This document shows positions 8,881 through 16,526 of a stretch of 39,930 nucleotides of DNA, one piece after another (position 1 is the stretch's first letter; each line of letters begins with the position of its first letter). The DNA lies in NCBI RefSeq assembly GCF_002155965.1, contig NZ_MUMH01000131.1, positions 1-39,930 of the forward strand. Reading direction: 5' to 3'. Both the position numbers and the translations under genes were made by a program. The notes beneath the pieces were generated by a model. It made no database searches and was not told the DNA's origin. It saw only the letters and a program-made list of their open reading frames with translations. This stretch comes from Allokutzneria sp. NRRL B-24872. Its GTDB lineage: Bacteria > Actinomycetota > Actinomycetes > Mycobacteriales > Pseudonocardiaceae.

Positions 8881-10098
8881 TTGTTTGATACCAAGGGTTT
8901 GATCGCATCGTTGCAGGCTCATCTTCGTGAGCGGGATGCCTACAAGTTGACCGGTGATGGGTTGTTGGATTGTCTGCGTGAGCACGAGAAGCTCATCAAC
9001 ATTGTGACCGCTTCGGCGATCGAGGTCGCGGCCGAAGCGGAAGCGCAGGGTGTGCCCGCACGTCAGGGTTGTAAGGACCTGGCAGTCTTGTTGCGCACCA
9101 CTTTGAAGATCGCGCCGGAGGACGCGGCTCGGCGTAGTCAGTTGGTGCAACGGTTGCCGGGGTTGGACAGAACCCGGAAGAAGCTGCACGCGGGGAAGAT
9201 CAGCGTGCGGCATGCGCAGATCATCGCCAACACCGTCGAGAAAGTCCCTGCCGACAAGGCGAAGAAGGTCGAGAAGGTTCTCTGCCGTCACGCACCCCGG
9301 TTGAATCCTCGACAGTTGATGTACGCGGCGAAGGTCGCGCGGGCCACGATCGATCCGGAGGGCACGTATCGGGACGAGAAGGAGGGGGTGGCGCAGCGGT
9401 CGGTGAAGATGGGCACCAACGAACACGGCCACCTGCACCTCATCGGCAGCTTCGACACCCTGACCGGGCAGAAGATCCAAGCCCTGCTGCACGCCCTGGC
9501 CAAGAAACGCGCCGGAGACGACCGCACGACCGAGCAGCGGTACGCGGATGCCTTCGCGGAAGTGGTCGACCTTGCCCTCACGGCGAAAGCGTTGCCAACG
9601 CATGGCGGGGCACGGCCGCAGGTGATCGTCACGATCTCCTACGCCGACCTGATGGCCAGCCTCGGCACCGGCTTCACCGCCTGGGGCGACCCGATCAGTG
9701 CCGGACTCGCCCGACAGATCGCCTGCGACGCCAACATCCTGCCCGTCCTCCTAGGAAGCGAAGGCAGACCACTCGATGTCGGACGAAGCAACCGCACCGC
9801 GACACCGGCCATGCGCAAGGGATTGGCGGTGCGGGACAAGGGGTGTGCGTTCCCGGGGTGTGATCGGCCCCCGGCGTGGACGGAAGCTCATCACGTCGTG
9901 CACTGGCTTCACGGCGGGGAGACGAAGATCGACAACCTGGTTCTGCTCTGCTCGCACCATCATCACGTGATGCACGACGAGGGCTGGGAGATCGTCTTCC
10001 AAGACGGGCTGCCGACGTTCATTCCGCCGAGGTGGGTGGACCCGGATCAGAACCCGATGCGCAACATCAGGGTCGACGACCAGCTCGCACGCTGCTGA
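8881..10098 (+). CDS. DUF222 / HNH endonuclease-domain protein (13E12 repeat family)
   Basis: 405 residues from the TTG at 8881, chosen because a long purine run with GGAG precedes it; an in-frame GTG at 8806 is the alternative. The N-terminal two thirds is the helical DUF222 domain (LREHEKLINIVTASAIEVAAEAE, then KISVRHAQIIANTVEKVP). The C-terminal HNH nuclease domain reads CAFPGCDRPPAWTEAHHVVHW, then GGETKIDNLVLLCSHHHHVMH, with zinc-binding cysteines and catalytic histidines in place. These proteins occur in many copies in actinobacteria; their cellular role is not established. The 5' half uses more TTG, GAT, GGT and CGT than the 3' half and the neighbours, which suggests recent arrival or recombination between copies. 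Confidence 0.85.
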   Translation: MFDTKGLIASLQAHLRERDAYKLTGDGLLDCLREHEKLINIVTASAIEVAAEAEAQGVPARQGCKDLAVLLRTTLKIAPEDAARRSQLVQRLPGLDRTRKKLHAGKISVRHAQIIANTVEKVPADKAKKVEKVLCRHAPRLNPRQLMYAAKVARATIDPEGTYRDEKEGVAQRSVKMGTNEHGHLHLIGSFDTLTGQKIQALLHALAKKRAGDDRTTEQRYADAFAEVVDLALTAKALPTHGGARPQVIVTISYADLMASLGTGFTAWGDPISAGLARQIACDANILPVLLGSEGRPLDVGRSNRTATPAMRKGLAVRDKGCAFPGCDRPPAWTEAHHVVHWLHGGETKIDNLVLLCSHHHHVMHDEGWEIVFQDGLPTFIPPRWVDPDQNPMRNIRVDDQLARC

Positions 10099-10202
10099 GC
10101 GGCGGAGAGAACATGCCGCGCGGATCACTCGCGTTTCGCGGCGCGTTGGCGTCCGAGCTTCATTAGGATCACGGACGAATCCGACAAATAGCCGGAGGCG
10201 GC

Positions 10203-11207
10203 ATGCTCGACATCAGCGTTCTCACGTGGGTCCTGACGATCGGTCTGATCGTCGCCCTGCTCGCCATCGACCTGATCGTCGCGGCGGTCCGGCCGCACAA
10301 GGTCGGCTTCGGCGAGGCCACGGCGTGGTCGGTGTTCTACATCCTGGTCGCGGTGGGCTTCGGGGTGTGGTTCGCGCTGAGCCACGGCGGGGACTTCGGC
10401 ACGGAGTACTTCGCGGGCTACATCGTCGAGAAGAGCCTCTCGGTCGACAACCTCTTCGTCTTCGTGATCATCATGACGACGTTCGCGGTACCCGAGGAGC
10501 ACCAGCACAAGGTCCTGACGTTCGGCATCGTGCTCGCGCTGATCATGCGCGCGATCTTCATCGCGCTGGGCGCCACGCTGCTGTCGCTGTTCTCCTTCAT
10601 GTTCCTGATCTTCGGCCTGCTCCTCGTCTTCACCGCCGTGCAGCTGTTCCGGCACCGCAACGAGGACCCGGACGTCGAGAACAACGTCATGGTGAAGACC
10701 GCGCGGCGGCTGTTCCCGAGCACGGACGGCTACGTGGGCGGCAAGCTCGTCGTCCGCGAGAACGGGCGGCGACTGGTCACACCGCTGTTCGTCGTGCTCC
10801 TGGCGATCGGCAGCGTGGACCTGCTCTTCGCGCTGGACTCCATCCCGGCCGTCTTCGGCGTCACCGAACAGCCCTACATCGTCTTCACCGCCAACGCCTT
10901 CGCGCTGCTGGGCCTGCGCGCGCTCTACTTCCTGGTGAAGGGCCTGCTCGACCGGCTGGTCTACCTCTCAACCGGGCTCGCGCTCATCCTGGCCTTCATC
11001 GGCGTCAAGCTGATGCTGCACTGGGCGCACGTGGACATCGACGCGCGCGTGCCGGAGATCTCCACGCCGGTCAGCCTCAGCGTGATCATCGGGGTGCTGG
11101 TGATCGTGACCGTGGCGAGCCTGCTGAAGACGCGCAAGGACCCCACGGCGAAGGCCCACCCGGGCTCGTTGCGCGGATCGCGGGACAACGAGCCCAAGCG
11201 GGACTGA
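10203..11207 (+). CDS. TerC/Alx-family integral membrane protein
   Basis: 334 residues with about nine hydrophobic helices. The family hallmark is seen twice: EKSLSVDNLFVFVIIMTTF and IGSVDLLFALDSIPAVFGVT, each with an acidic residue inside a membrane helix. TerC/Alx proteins are linked to metal (manganese) export or to tellurite resistance; which applies here is not shown. GGAGG lies 4 nt before the ATG at 10203. No yybP-ykoY-like manganese riboswitch is visible in the 104-bp gap upstream. It is convergent with the aldo/keto reductase gene, only 3 bp apart. Confidence 0.9.
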   Translation: MLDISVLTWVLTIGLIVALLAIDLIVAAVRPHKVGFGEATAWSVFYILVAVGFGVWFALSHGGDFGTEYFAGYIVEKSLSVDNLFVFVIIMTTFAVPEEHQHKVLTFGIVLALIMRAIFIALGATLLSLFSFMFLIFGLLLVFTAVQLFRHRNEDPDVENNVMVKTARRLFPSTDGYVGGKLVVRENGRRLVTPLFVVLLAIGSVDLLFALDSIPAVFGVTEQPYIVFTANAFALLGLRALYFLVKGLLDRLVYLSTGLALILAFIGVKLMLHWAHVDIDARVPEISTPVSLSVIIGVLVIVTVASLLKTRKDPTAKAHPGSLRGSRDNEPKRD

Positions 11208-11210
11208 GCC

Positions 11211-12218
11211 CTACCAGCGGTCGGCGACCTGCGGAGCGATCAGCTCGTCGTAGACCTCGCGCACGGCCTCCAGCTGCTCAGCGGTCAGCGGCTGGAGGTC
11301 GGCGGCGGCGGCGTTCGCCCGAGCCTGCGCAGCAGTGCGGGCGCCGGGGATCACCACGCTGACACCGGGCTGGTCGACGATCCAGCGCAGCGCGAACGCG
11401 GCCATGCCCGCACCGGACGGGACCAGCGGAGCGAGGCGGCGCACGGCTTCGAGGCCGGTGCCGAACTCGACACCGGAGAAGGTCTCGCCGACGTCGAAGG
11501 CCTCACCGTTGCGGTTGTAGCTGCGGTGGTCGTTGTCGGCGAACGTGGTGTTCGCGTCATAGCGGCCGGAGAGCAGACCGCTGGCCAGCGGCACGCGCGC
11601 GATGATGCCGACACCGGCGGCGCGCGCGGCGGGCAGGACCTCGGCGAGCGGACCGAGCCGCAGCGCGTTCAGGATGATCTGCACGCTGGCCACACCGGGC
11701 CGGGCGATCGCGGTCAACGCCTCGGCACGGGTCTCCACGCTCACGCCGTAGGCGGCGACACGGCCCTCCTGCACGAGGGTGTCGAGCCCGTCGAAGACCT
11801 CGTCAGCGGAGTAGACCGGCGTCGGCGGGCAGTGCAGCTGCACGAGGTCCAAGGTGTCGACACCGAGGTTCTCCCGGGAGCGGTCGGTCCACGCGCGGAA
11901 GTTGTGCAGCGCGTAGATCGCGGGGTCCTGCGGCGCGATCCTGCGCCCCATCTTGGTGGCTACGGTGATCCCGGAGTCCTTGCGCCCCTTGAGGAATCGG
12001 CCGACGAGCCGTTCGCTGCGACCGTCGCCGTAGACGTCGGCGGTGTCGATGAACGTGACACCCGCGTCGGCAGCGGCGGAGAGCACGCCGAGCGCCTGGT
12101 CCTCATCGACCTCGCCCCAGTCGGCGCCGAGCTGCCACGCGCCGAGCCCGACGACGCCGACCTGCCTGCCAGTCCTGCCAAGCTCTCGTTTCTGCACGTC
12201 AACGACGCTAACACTCAC
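11211..12218 (-). CDS. Aldo/keto reductase
   Basis: 335 residues, a TIM-barrel NADPH-dependent oxidoreductase. The catalytic tetrad is visible: Asp and Tyr in GVTFIDTADVYGDGRSE, Lys in ITVATKMG and His in LVQLHCPP. The C-terminal cofactor site is VSVVIPGARTAAQARANAAA. The GTG at 12218 overlaps the stop of the CGNR gene as GTGA, so the two are translationally coupled; a GTG at 12197 would begin at the conserved strand (VQKRELGRTG) and cannot be ruled out. The carbonyl substrate is unknown. Confidence 0.9.
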   Translation of the reverse strand: MSVSVVDVQKRELGRTGRQVGVVGLGAWQLGADWGEVDEDQALGVLSAAADAGVTFIDTADVYGDGRSERLVGRFLKGRKDSGITVATKMGRRIAPQDPAIYALHNFRAWTDRSRENLGVDTLDLVQLHCPPTPVYSADEVFDGLDTLVQEGRVAAYGVSVETRAEALTAIARPGVASVQIILNALRLGPLAEVLPAARAAGVGIIARVPLASGLLSGRYDANTTFADNDHRSYNRNGEAFDVGETFSGVEFGTGLEAVRRLAPLVPSGAGMAAFALRWIVDQPGVSVVIPGARTAAQARANAAAADLQPLTAEQLEAVREVYDELIAPQVADRW

Positions 12219-12745
12219 CCCTTGCGTGCGCGGTAGGCCGCGACGGCGAGACGGTTGCCACACGTGGTGCTGCAATACCGCCGCGAGCGGTTGCGGGAGA
12301 GGTCGAGCACCAAGCCCTCGCAGACGTCGCTGGCGCACAACGACAGCCGGCCCATCTCGTCGGCGCGGATCAGGTCGACCATCGCCATCGCGGTCTCCAC
12401 GGCGATCCGCTCGGCGAACGGCCGGTCGGCGCTCACCGCGTGCAGGTGGTAGTCGAGCGCGTCGTGCCGGACGAGCTGCGGCAGCGCGCGGAACTCGGCG
12501 AGCATCCGGTTGACGATCTCCACGGCGGTGTCGCGGTCGCTGGTCAGCAGGGTCCGCAGCGGAGCGCGCAGCGCACGCACCTCGGCCAGTTCTTCGGCGT
12601 CGCGGGAGCGGGAGCCGGTGTAGCCGTGCTCGGCGAAGAAGGCGTCGAGCTGGTCGAGGCCGGTCAGCGTGTCCGGCTCCTCGGCCGAGTTCACCAGCGC
12701 GACCGCCGCGGCCAGCGCTCCTGCGGTGTCATCAGTGAAAAGCAC
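12215..12745 (-). CDS. CGNR zinc-finger protein (ABATE domain)
   Basis: 176 residues. The C-terminal CGNR zinc finger is complete: LCASDVCEGLVLDLSRNRSR, then YCSTTCGNRLAVAAYRARK, with four cysteines. The N-terminal part is the helical ABATE domain common in putative stress-induced transcription regulators of actinobacteria. The start is the GTG at 12745; a GAGG lies 12 nt upstream, which is far. It shares a 38-bp gap with the divergent EamA gene, so its own promoter must overlap that of EamA. It is the first gene of a two-gene operon with the aldo/keto reductase. Confidence 0.85.
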   Translation of the reverse strand: MLFTDDTAGALAAAVALVNSAEEPDTLTGLDQLDAFFAEHGYTGSRSRDAEELAEVRALRAPLRTLLTSDRDTAVEIVNRMLAEFRALPQLVRHDALDYHLHAVSADRPFAERIAVETAMAMVDLIRADEMGRLSLCASDVCEGLVLDLSRNRSRRYCSTTCGNRLAVAAYRARKG

Positions 12746-12746
12746 G

Positions 12747-12775
12747 TTGACACATTACCTCACCGGCCATACCGT
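12747..12775 (+). promoter_or_regulatory. Promoter of the EamA transporter, probably giving a leaderless mRNA
   Basis: TTGACA (12747-12752), a 17-bp spacer and TACCGT (12770-12775) make a near-ideal actinobacterial promoter. The expected transcription start, 7-9 bp after the -10 box, falls at or next to the ATG at 12784, and no ribosome binding site precedes that ATG. Confidence 0.6.
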
Positions 12776-12783
12776 CATGTGCC

Positions 12784-13752
12784 ATGATGCCTTTGACTCA
12801 TGACATGCGCACGGGGTGGGGCTCCGCGCTGCTGGCGGCGGCCACCTTCGGGTTGTCCGGGCCGCTGGCCAAGGGGTTGATGGACGCGGGCTGGTCGTCG
12901 GCGGCAGCGGTGGCGGTGCGCGTGCTGCTGGCCGCGGTGGTGCTGGCGCCGATCGCGGCGCGTCAGCTGCGCGGACGCTGGACGCTGTTACGCCGCAACG
13001 CTTCCTTCATCACCGTGTACGCGATGCTGGCGATCGCGGGCTGTCAGCTGGCGTACTTCAACGCGGTGGCGCACATGGAGGTCGGCGTCGCACTGCTGAT
13101 CGAGTTCACCGCCCCGATCGCCGTGGTCGGCTGGCTGTGGCTGAGCAAGGGGCAGCGCCCCACCAGGCTGACCGTGCTGGGCGCGGGGCTCGGCGTGGTC
13201 GGGCTGCTGCTCGTGCTGGAGGTGACCTCGGGAGCCCGGGTCAGCCTCGTCGGCGTGCTGTGGGCGCTCGGCGCGATGGTCGGAGCCGCCGCCTACTTCG
13301 TGCTCTCCGCGCGCGAGGACGACGCCTTGCCCGGCACGGTCCTCGCCGCGGGTGGCCTGCTGATCGGCGGCATCGCGCTGCTGCTGGCCGGACTGGCCGG
13401 GATCGTGCCGTTCACGGTCTCGACCGCGCCCGTGACCTTCAGCGGGTTCACCGCGCCGTGGTGGCTACCGGTGCTCGCGCTCGGAGTCGTGACCGCAGCG
13501 CTGGCCTACGTCGCCGGGATCGCGGCGACGCGACGGCTCGGCTCGCGCCTGGCGTCCTTCGTCGCTCTCAACGAGGTCCTGATGGCGCTCGTCTTCGCCT
13601 GGTTGCTGCTCGGCGAGGTCCCGCGAACCTCACAGCTCCTCGGCGGCGCGCTAATCCTGGCCGGAGTCGTCGCAGTCAGGCTCGGCGAACCCGTCGTGGT
13701 CGTTGACGAAGCGCAGGATGCGGGCGTTCAGCTCGGCAGGCCGCTCGGCTGA
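12784..13752 (+). CDS. EamA/DMT-family transporter
   Basis: 322 residues with ten hydrophobic helices in two EamA repeats: the first around GWGSALLAAATFGLSGPLAK to LLLVLEVTSG, the second from VSLVGVLWALGAMVGAAAYF to GALILAGVVAVRLGE. It is likely an inner-membrane exporter or permease of small metabolites (RhtA-like). It begins ATGATG directly at the predicted transcription start. The membrane domain ends near RLGE; the last 25-30 residues (PVVVVDEAQDAGVQLGRPLG) are coded in DNA that also encodes, on the other strand, the end of the alpha/beta hydrolase: a 102-nt convergent overlap. Confidence 0.9.
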   Translation: MMPLTHDMRTGWGSALLAAATFGLSGPLAKGLMDAGWSSAAAVAVRVLLAAVVLAPIAARQLRGRWTLLRRNASFITVYAMLAIAGCQLAYFNAVAHMEVGVALLIEFTAPIAVVGWLWLSKGQRPTRLTVLGAGLGVVGLLLVLEVTSGARVSLVGVLWALGAMVGAAAYFVLSAREDDALPGTVLAAGGLLIGGIALLLAGLAGIVPFTVSTAPVTFSGFTAPWWLPVLALGVVTAALAYVAGIAATRRLGSRLASFVALNEVLMALVFAWLLLGEVPRTSQLLGGALILAGVVAVRLGEPVVVVDEAQDAGVQLGRPLG

Positions 13753-14550
13753 CAAGCCGTGGCTCGCCGCAGGCCACAACTCCGCATTCAGGTTGGGGCC
13801 CAAGGCATTCGCACGAGCGTAGGCAACCCCCGCGTCGTGCATGACGCTGCGCCCGGCGACGATCGCCAGCACGGGCAGCTTGATGCCGCGCAGTTGCTCG
13901 TCGGAGAAGAGGGACGGCAGCGGGGTGCCGAGCCGGAAGGTCCGCATCCCCCTGATGATCACGTCGCCGACCGGATCGCCCTCCGGCATCACGGCACCAC
14001 CGGAAACCCAGCTCAGGAACGCGCGCCAGCCGCTCACCTCGGCGACGGCCACCCGGAACACCAACCGCGCCGAGAAGCGGGCGAAGGTGCTCACCGCGTC
14101 GACCAAGATCACCGAAGCGAGCCGGGACGGCGCGCGCACGGCCTGGTTGCAGGCGAGCCACCCGCCGAAGGACACGCCGACGAGGTGCACTCCGCGCAGG
14201 TCCAACGACTCCAGCACCGCCGACAACCACTCGGCCTGGTCGGCGGCGCTGGTGATCGGCGCGGTCTGGGTGCTCTGGCCGGGTTCGCCGAGCGGTTCCA
14301 CCGCGTACACCGAGCGGTGCTCGGCGAGCGCGAAGATGTTGGGCCGCCACATGACCGTGGCTCCCGCGCGCCCCGGCAACAGCACGATCGGCGCACCCTC
14401 CGCCGCACCGAAGCGGTACACGCGAACGGAGCCGTAGGCCGTGGGGACGTCGTGCACGGCGGTCGGCTCCGGCAGCATGCTCATCCCCGCCCGGTAGCTG
14501 ACCTCGTACTCCACGCCGGCTCTGGCGGACCGGAAGCCCCCGATCCTCAC
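13651..14550 (-). CDS. Alpha/beta hydrolase
   Basis: 299 residues. The nucleophile elbow is HLVGVSFGGWLA (GxSxG with the catalytic Ser), the oxyanion region is APIVLLPGRAGATVMW, and a C-terminal histidine lies in WPAASHGLSAERPAE. It is a soluble enzyme of unknown substrate. The GTG at 14550 overlaps the stop of the upstream kinase gene as GTGA, and GGAGG lies 7 nt upstream inside the kinase gene, so the start is well supported. It is the last gene of the run nfeD to hydrolase. Its 3' end overlaps the convergent EamA gene by 102 nt. Confidence 0.85.
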   Translation of the reverse strand: MRIGGFRSARAGVEYEVSYRAGMSMLPEPTAVHDVPTAYGSVRVYRFGAAEGAPIVLLPGRAGATVMWRPNIFALAEHRSVYAVEPLGEPGQSTQTAPITSAADQAEWLSAVLESLDLRGVHLVGVSFGGWLACNQAVRAPSRLASVILVDAVSTFARFSARLVFRVAVAEVSGWRAFLSWVSGGAVMPEGDPVGDVIIRGMRTFRLGTPLPSLFSDEQLRGIKLPVLAIVAGRSVMHDAGVAYARANALGPNLNAELWPAASHGLSAERPAELNARILRFVNDHDGFAEPDCDDSGQD

Positions 14551-16526
14551 GGTGCCACCTCCAGTGCCTGCACGGGAAAGCTGGCCCGGACCGCCGTGCC
14601 CGAGGACGACGTGTCGACGCTCAACTCCCCTCCGGTCGCGGCGACGCGCTGACGCATCGACACCATGCCCACGCCAACGCCCGTCGGCTCCTCGATCCCC
14701 CTGCCGTCGTCGCGAACCTCCAACAGGACGCACTGCGACTCGACGGTCACGGTAAGGCTGATCGAGGTCGCGGCGGCGTGGCGCGCGGCGTTGGTCAGCG
14801 ACTCGGCGGCGACGTGGAAGACGGCGTCCTCGCTCAGCGGCGGCAGCTCCGCCGGGATGTGCGCGACGACCGGGGTCGCACTGGTGGACAGGCGGCGGCA
14901 CAGCTCGACCAATGCGCCGCGGAGCGCGTACTGCTCCAGCAACAACGGCCGCTGATTCCTCGTCACACGGCGGAAATCATCGAGTATCTGTCTCATGTGG
15001 ACAGACGTGCTCTCCAGCAGCGCGGCCTCTTCGGAGCGCGGCGCCAGCATGGTGCGCACGGCGCTCAGTTGCAGGGTCACGCCCGCCAGCGCCGGGCCGA
15101 GGCCGTCGTGCAGGTCCCGGCGGAGCCGCAGCCGCTCCTCCTCGATGTTGCGCTCCAACCGCTCGCCGATCAGCATCGTGTTGATCACGGTCGCGGTCTG
15201 CTCCACGAGGGGCTCCAGTGCCGCGATGTCCAGCTCGTCCAACGACGTCTGTCCGGAGCGCGGCCACACGAGCAACCGGCCGGTCTCGCCGAGCGCGAAC
15301 GCAGTCGGTTCCCCTGCCGAAGCTCCGATGCTCGCCAACCGCGTGCCGTTGACCTCGATCGCCGCGGCGGGCAGGCGCAGCACGGTGACCACCGTCTGGC
15401 ACACCGCCAACGGGATCTCGCCCGCCGACAAACCCTCGTTGAGCTTGCTGGGCAACGCCCTCAGCACCCGGTACGGCTCCGCGCGGTCACCGTAGAAGGC
15501 ACGGTCGACGCGACGGCGGACCGCTCCGACGGCATCGCGCAGGCCGAAGCCCGCCAAGCCCGTGGCCAGCGCGACGACCAGTGCGCCCCACGACGCCGCG
15601 CCGGGCAGCACCCGCGACAGCACGGCTGTGATCAGCGTGTAGGACAGCACCAAACCGCCGATCACGGTCACCGCGATCACCGCGACGCGGGCCGCCCGGT
15701 CGATCTGGTGCAGGTGCGTCCTGGTCATCGCGAAGCCCAACGCTGGCAGGCCGACCAGGGCGATCACCAGGCGCAGCACGTCGAGCACCGCGTCCGGCAC
15801 CGTCACCACGGCCCGCGCGAAGGACTGGTCGGTGAACCACATCTCCAGGAAGAACGAGGCGTAGCCGACCGAGAAGATCGTCAGCACCACCGTGATCTGC
15901 CTGCGCCGCAACCCCTTCGGCCGCTTGCGGAGGTCCAGGTAGGTGGCGACCAGGCACACCGCCCAGAGCACCTGGAACGCCAGGATCGCCGTTCGCAGCA
16001 CGAGCACGCCCAGCCCGGAGAAGCCGGGAACGAGCGCTTGACCGCCGGGCACCGGCACCATCAACAGCAGGCCGATGACCTGAGCGGCCGCGATGAGGCC
16101 GAGCACCGGGTAGACCCACCGCCACCGCCGTCCCGGCAGCACTCCGTCCGGCGTGAACAACGTCAGCAGCGGGAACAGCACCACACCCGCGACGTTGAAG
16201 ACGAGCCAGGCCAGGAACGCGGTGGTGCGCAAGCCCTGCGGCAGCTCGTGGCGCAGCACGGCGCCGAGGAACGGGTACATCGCGTCGCTGACGCCGAGCA
16301 CGACGAACAGCCACCCCAACGGCAGCCGTGGCATGTGCGCTACCAGGAACATGCCGATGACCGCGAAACCCAGGCCCTCAACGGATTTCTCCCCGGTCAG
16401 CAACCAGTACCACAGCGGCCGGGGCGGTCCGGGCGGCGCGGTGGCGTAGAGCACCCACGCGGCCACGCACAACACCAGGCACACGAAGCTGATCGAGGCC
16501 GCGATGACCACGCGAGCCGATTTCAC
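14547..16526 (-). CDS. Membrane sensor histidine kinase (NarL type), second of a tandem pair
   Basis: 659 residues. About nine hydrophobic helices fill residues 1-330 and hold the likely sensor; a GAF-like region follows (AAIEVNGTRLASIGASAGEP). The kinase core has the HisKA_3 phosphorylation box LRRDLHDGLGPALAGVTLQL (phospho-acceptor near His473) and a HATPase domain with NAARHAAATS and VRDDGRGIEEP. Such kinases phosphorylate LuxR-type response regulators, but none is encoded nearby. It is a clear paralog of the kinase upstream, with identical stretches such as DDFRRVTRNQRPLLLE, and some DNA identity, so a tandem duplication. Its GTG at 16526 overlaps the upstream stop as GTGA. Confidence 0.9.
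   Translation of the reverse strand: MKSARVVIAASISFVCLVLCVAAWVLYATAPPGPPRPLWYWLLTGEKSVEGLGFAVIGMFLVAHMPRLPLGWLFVVLGVSDAMYPFLGAVLRHELPQGLRTTAFLAWLVFNVAGVVLFPLLTLFTPDGVLPGRRWRWVYPVLGLIAAAQVIGLLLMVPVPGGQALVPGFSGLGVLVLRTAILAFQVLWAVCLVATYLDLRKRPKGLRRRQITVVLTIFSVGYASFFLEMWFTDQSFARAVVTVPDAVLDVLRLVIALVGLPALGFAMTRTHLHQIDRAARVAVIAVTVIGGLVLSYTLITAVLSRVLPGAASWGALVVALATGLAGFGLRDAVGAVRRRVDRAFYGDRAEPYRVLRALPSKLNEGLSAGEIPLAVCQTVVTVLRLPAAAIEVNGTRLASIGASAGEPTAFALGETGRLLVWPRSGQTSLDELDIAALEPLVEQTATVINTMLIGERLERNIEEERLRLRRDLHDGLGPALAGVTLQLSAVRTMLAPRSEEAALLESTSVHMRQILDDFRRVTRNQRPLLLEQYALRGALVELCRRLSTSATPVVAHIPAELPPLSEDAVFHVAAESLTNAARHAAATSISLTVTVESQCVLLEVRDDGRGIEEPTGVGVGMVSMRQRVAATGGELSVDTSSSGTAVRASFPVQALEVAP

Noticed and set aside
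7224-8894. A longer P450 reading beginning near 8894
   Set aside because: The extension would run through the promoter, the ribosome binding site and the 24-codon gene, is Pro/Arg-rich without P450 features, and the ATG at 8237 is well placed by the one-base overlap.
10099-10202. Manganese riboswitch upstream of the TerC gene
   Set aside because: TerC-type genes often have a yybP-ykoY element, but the 104-bp gap shows neither its conserved loops nor enough length.
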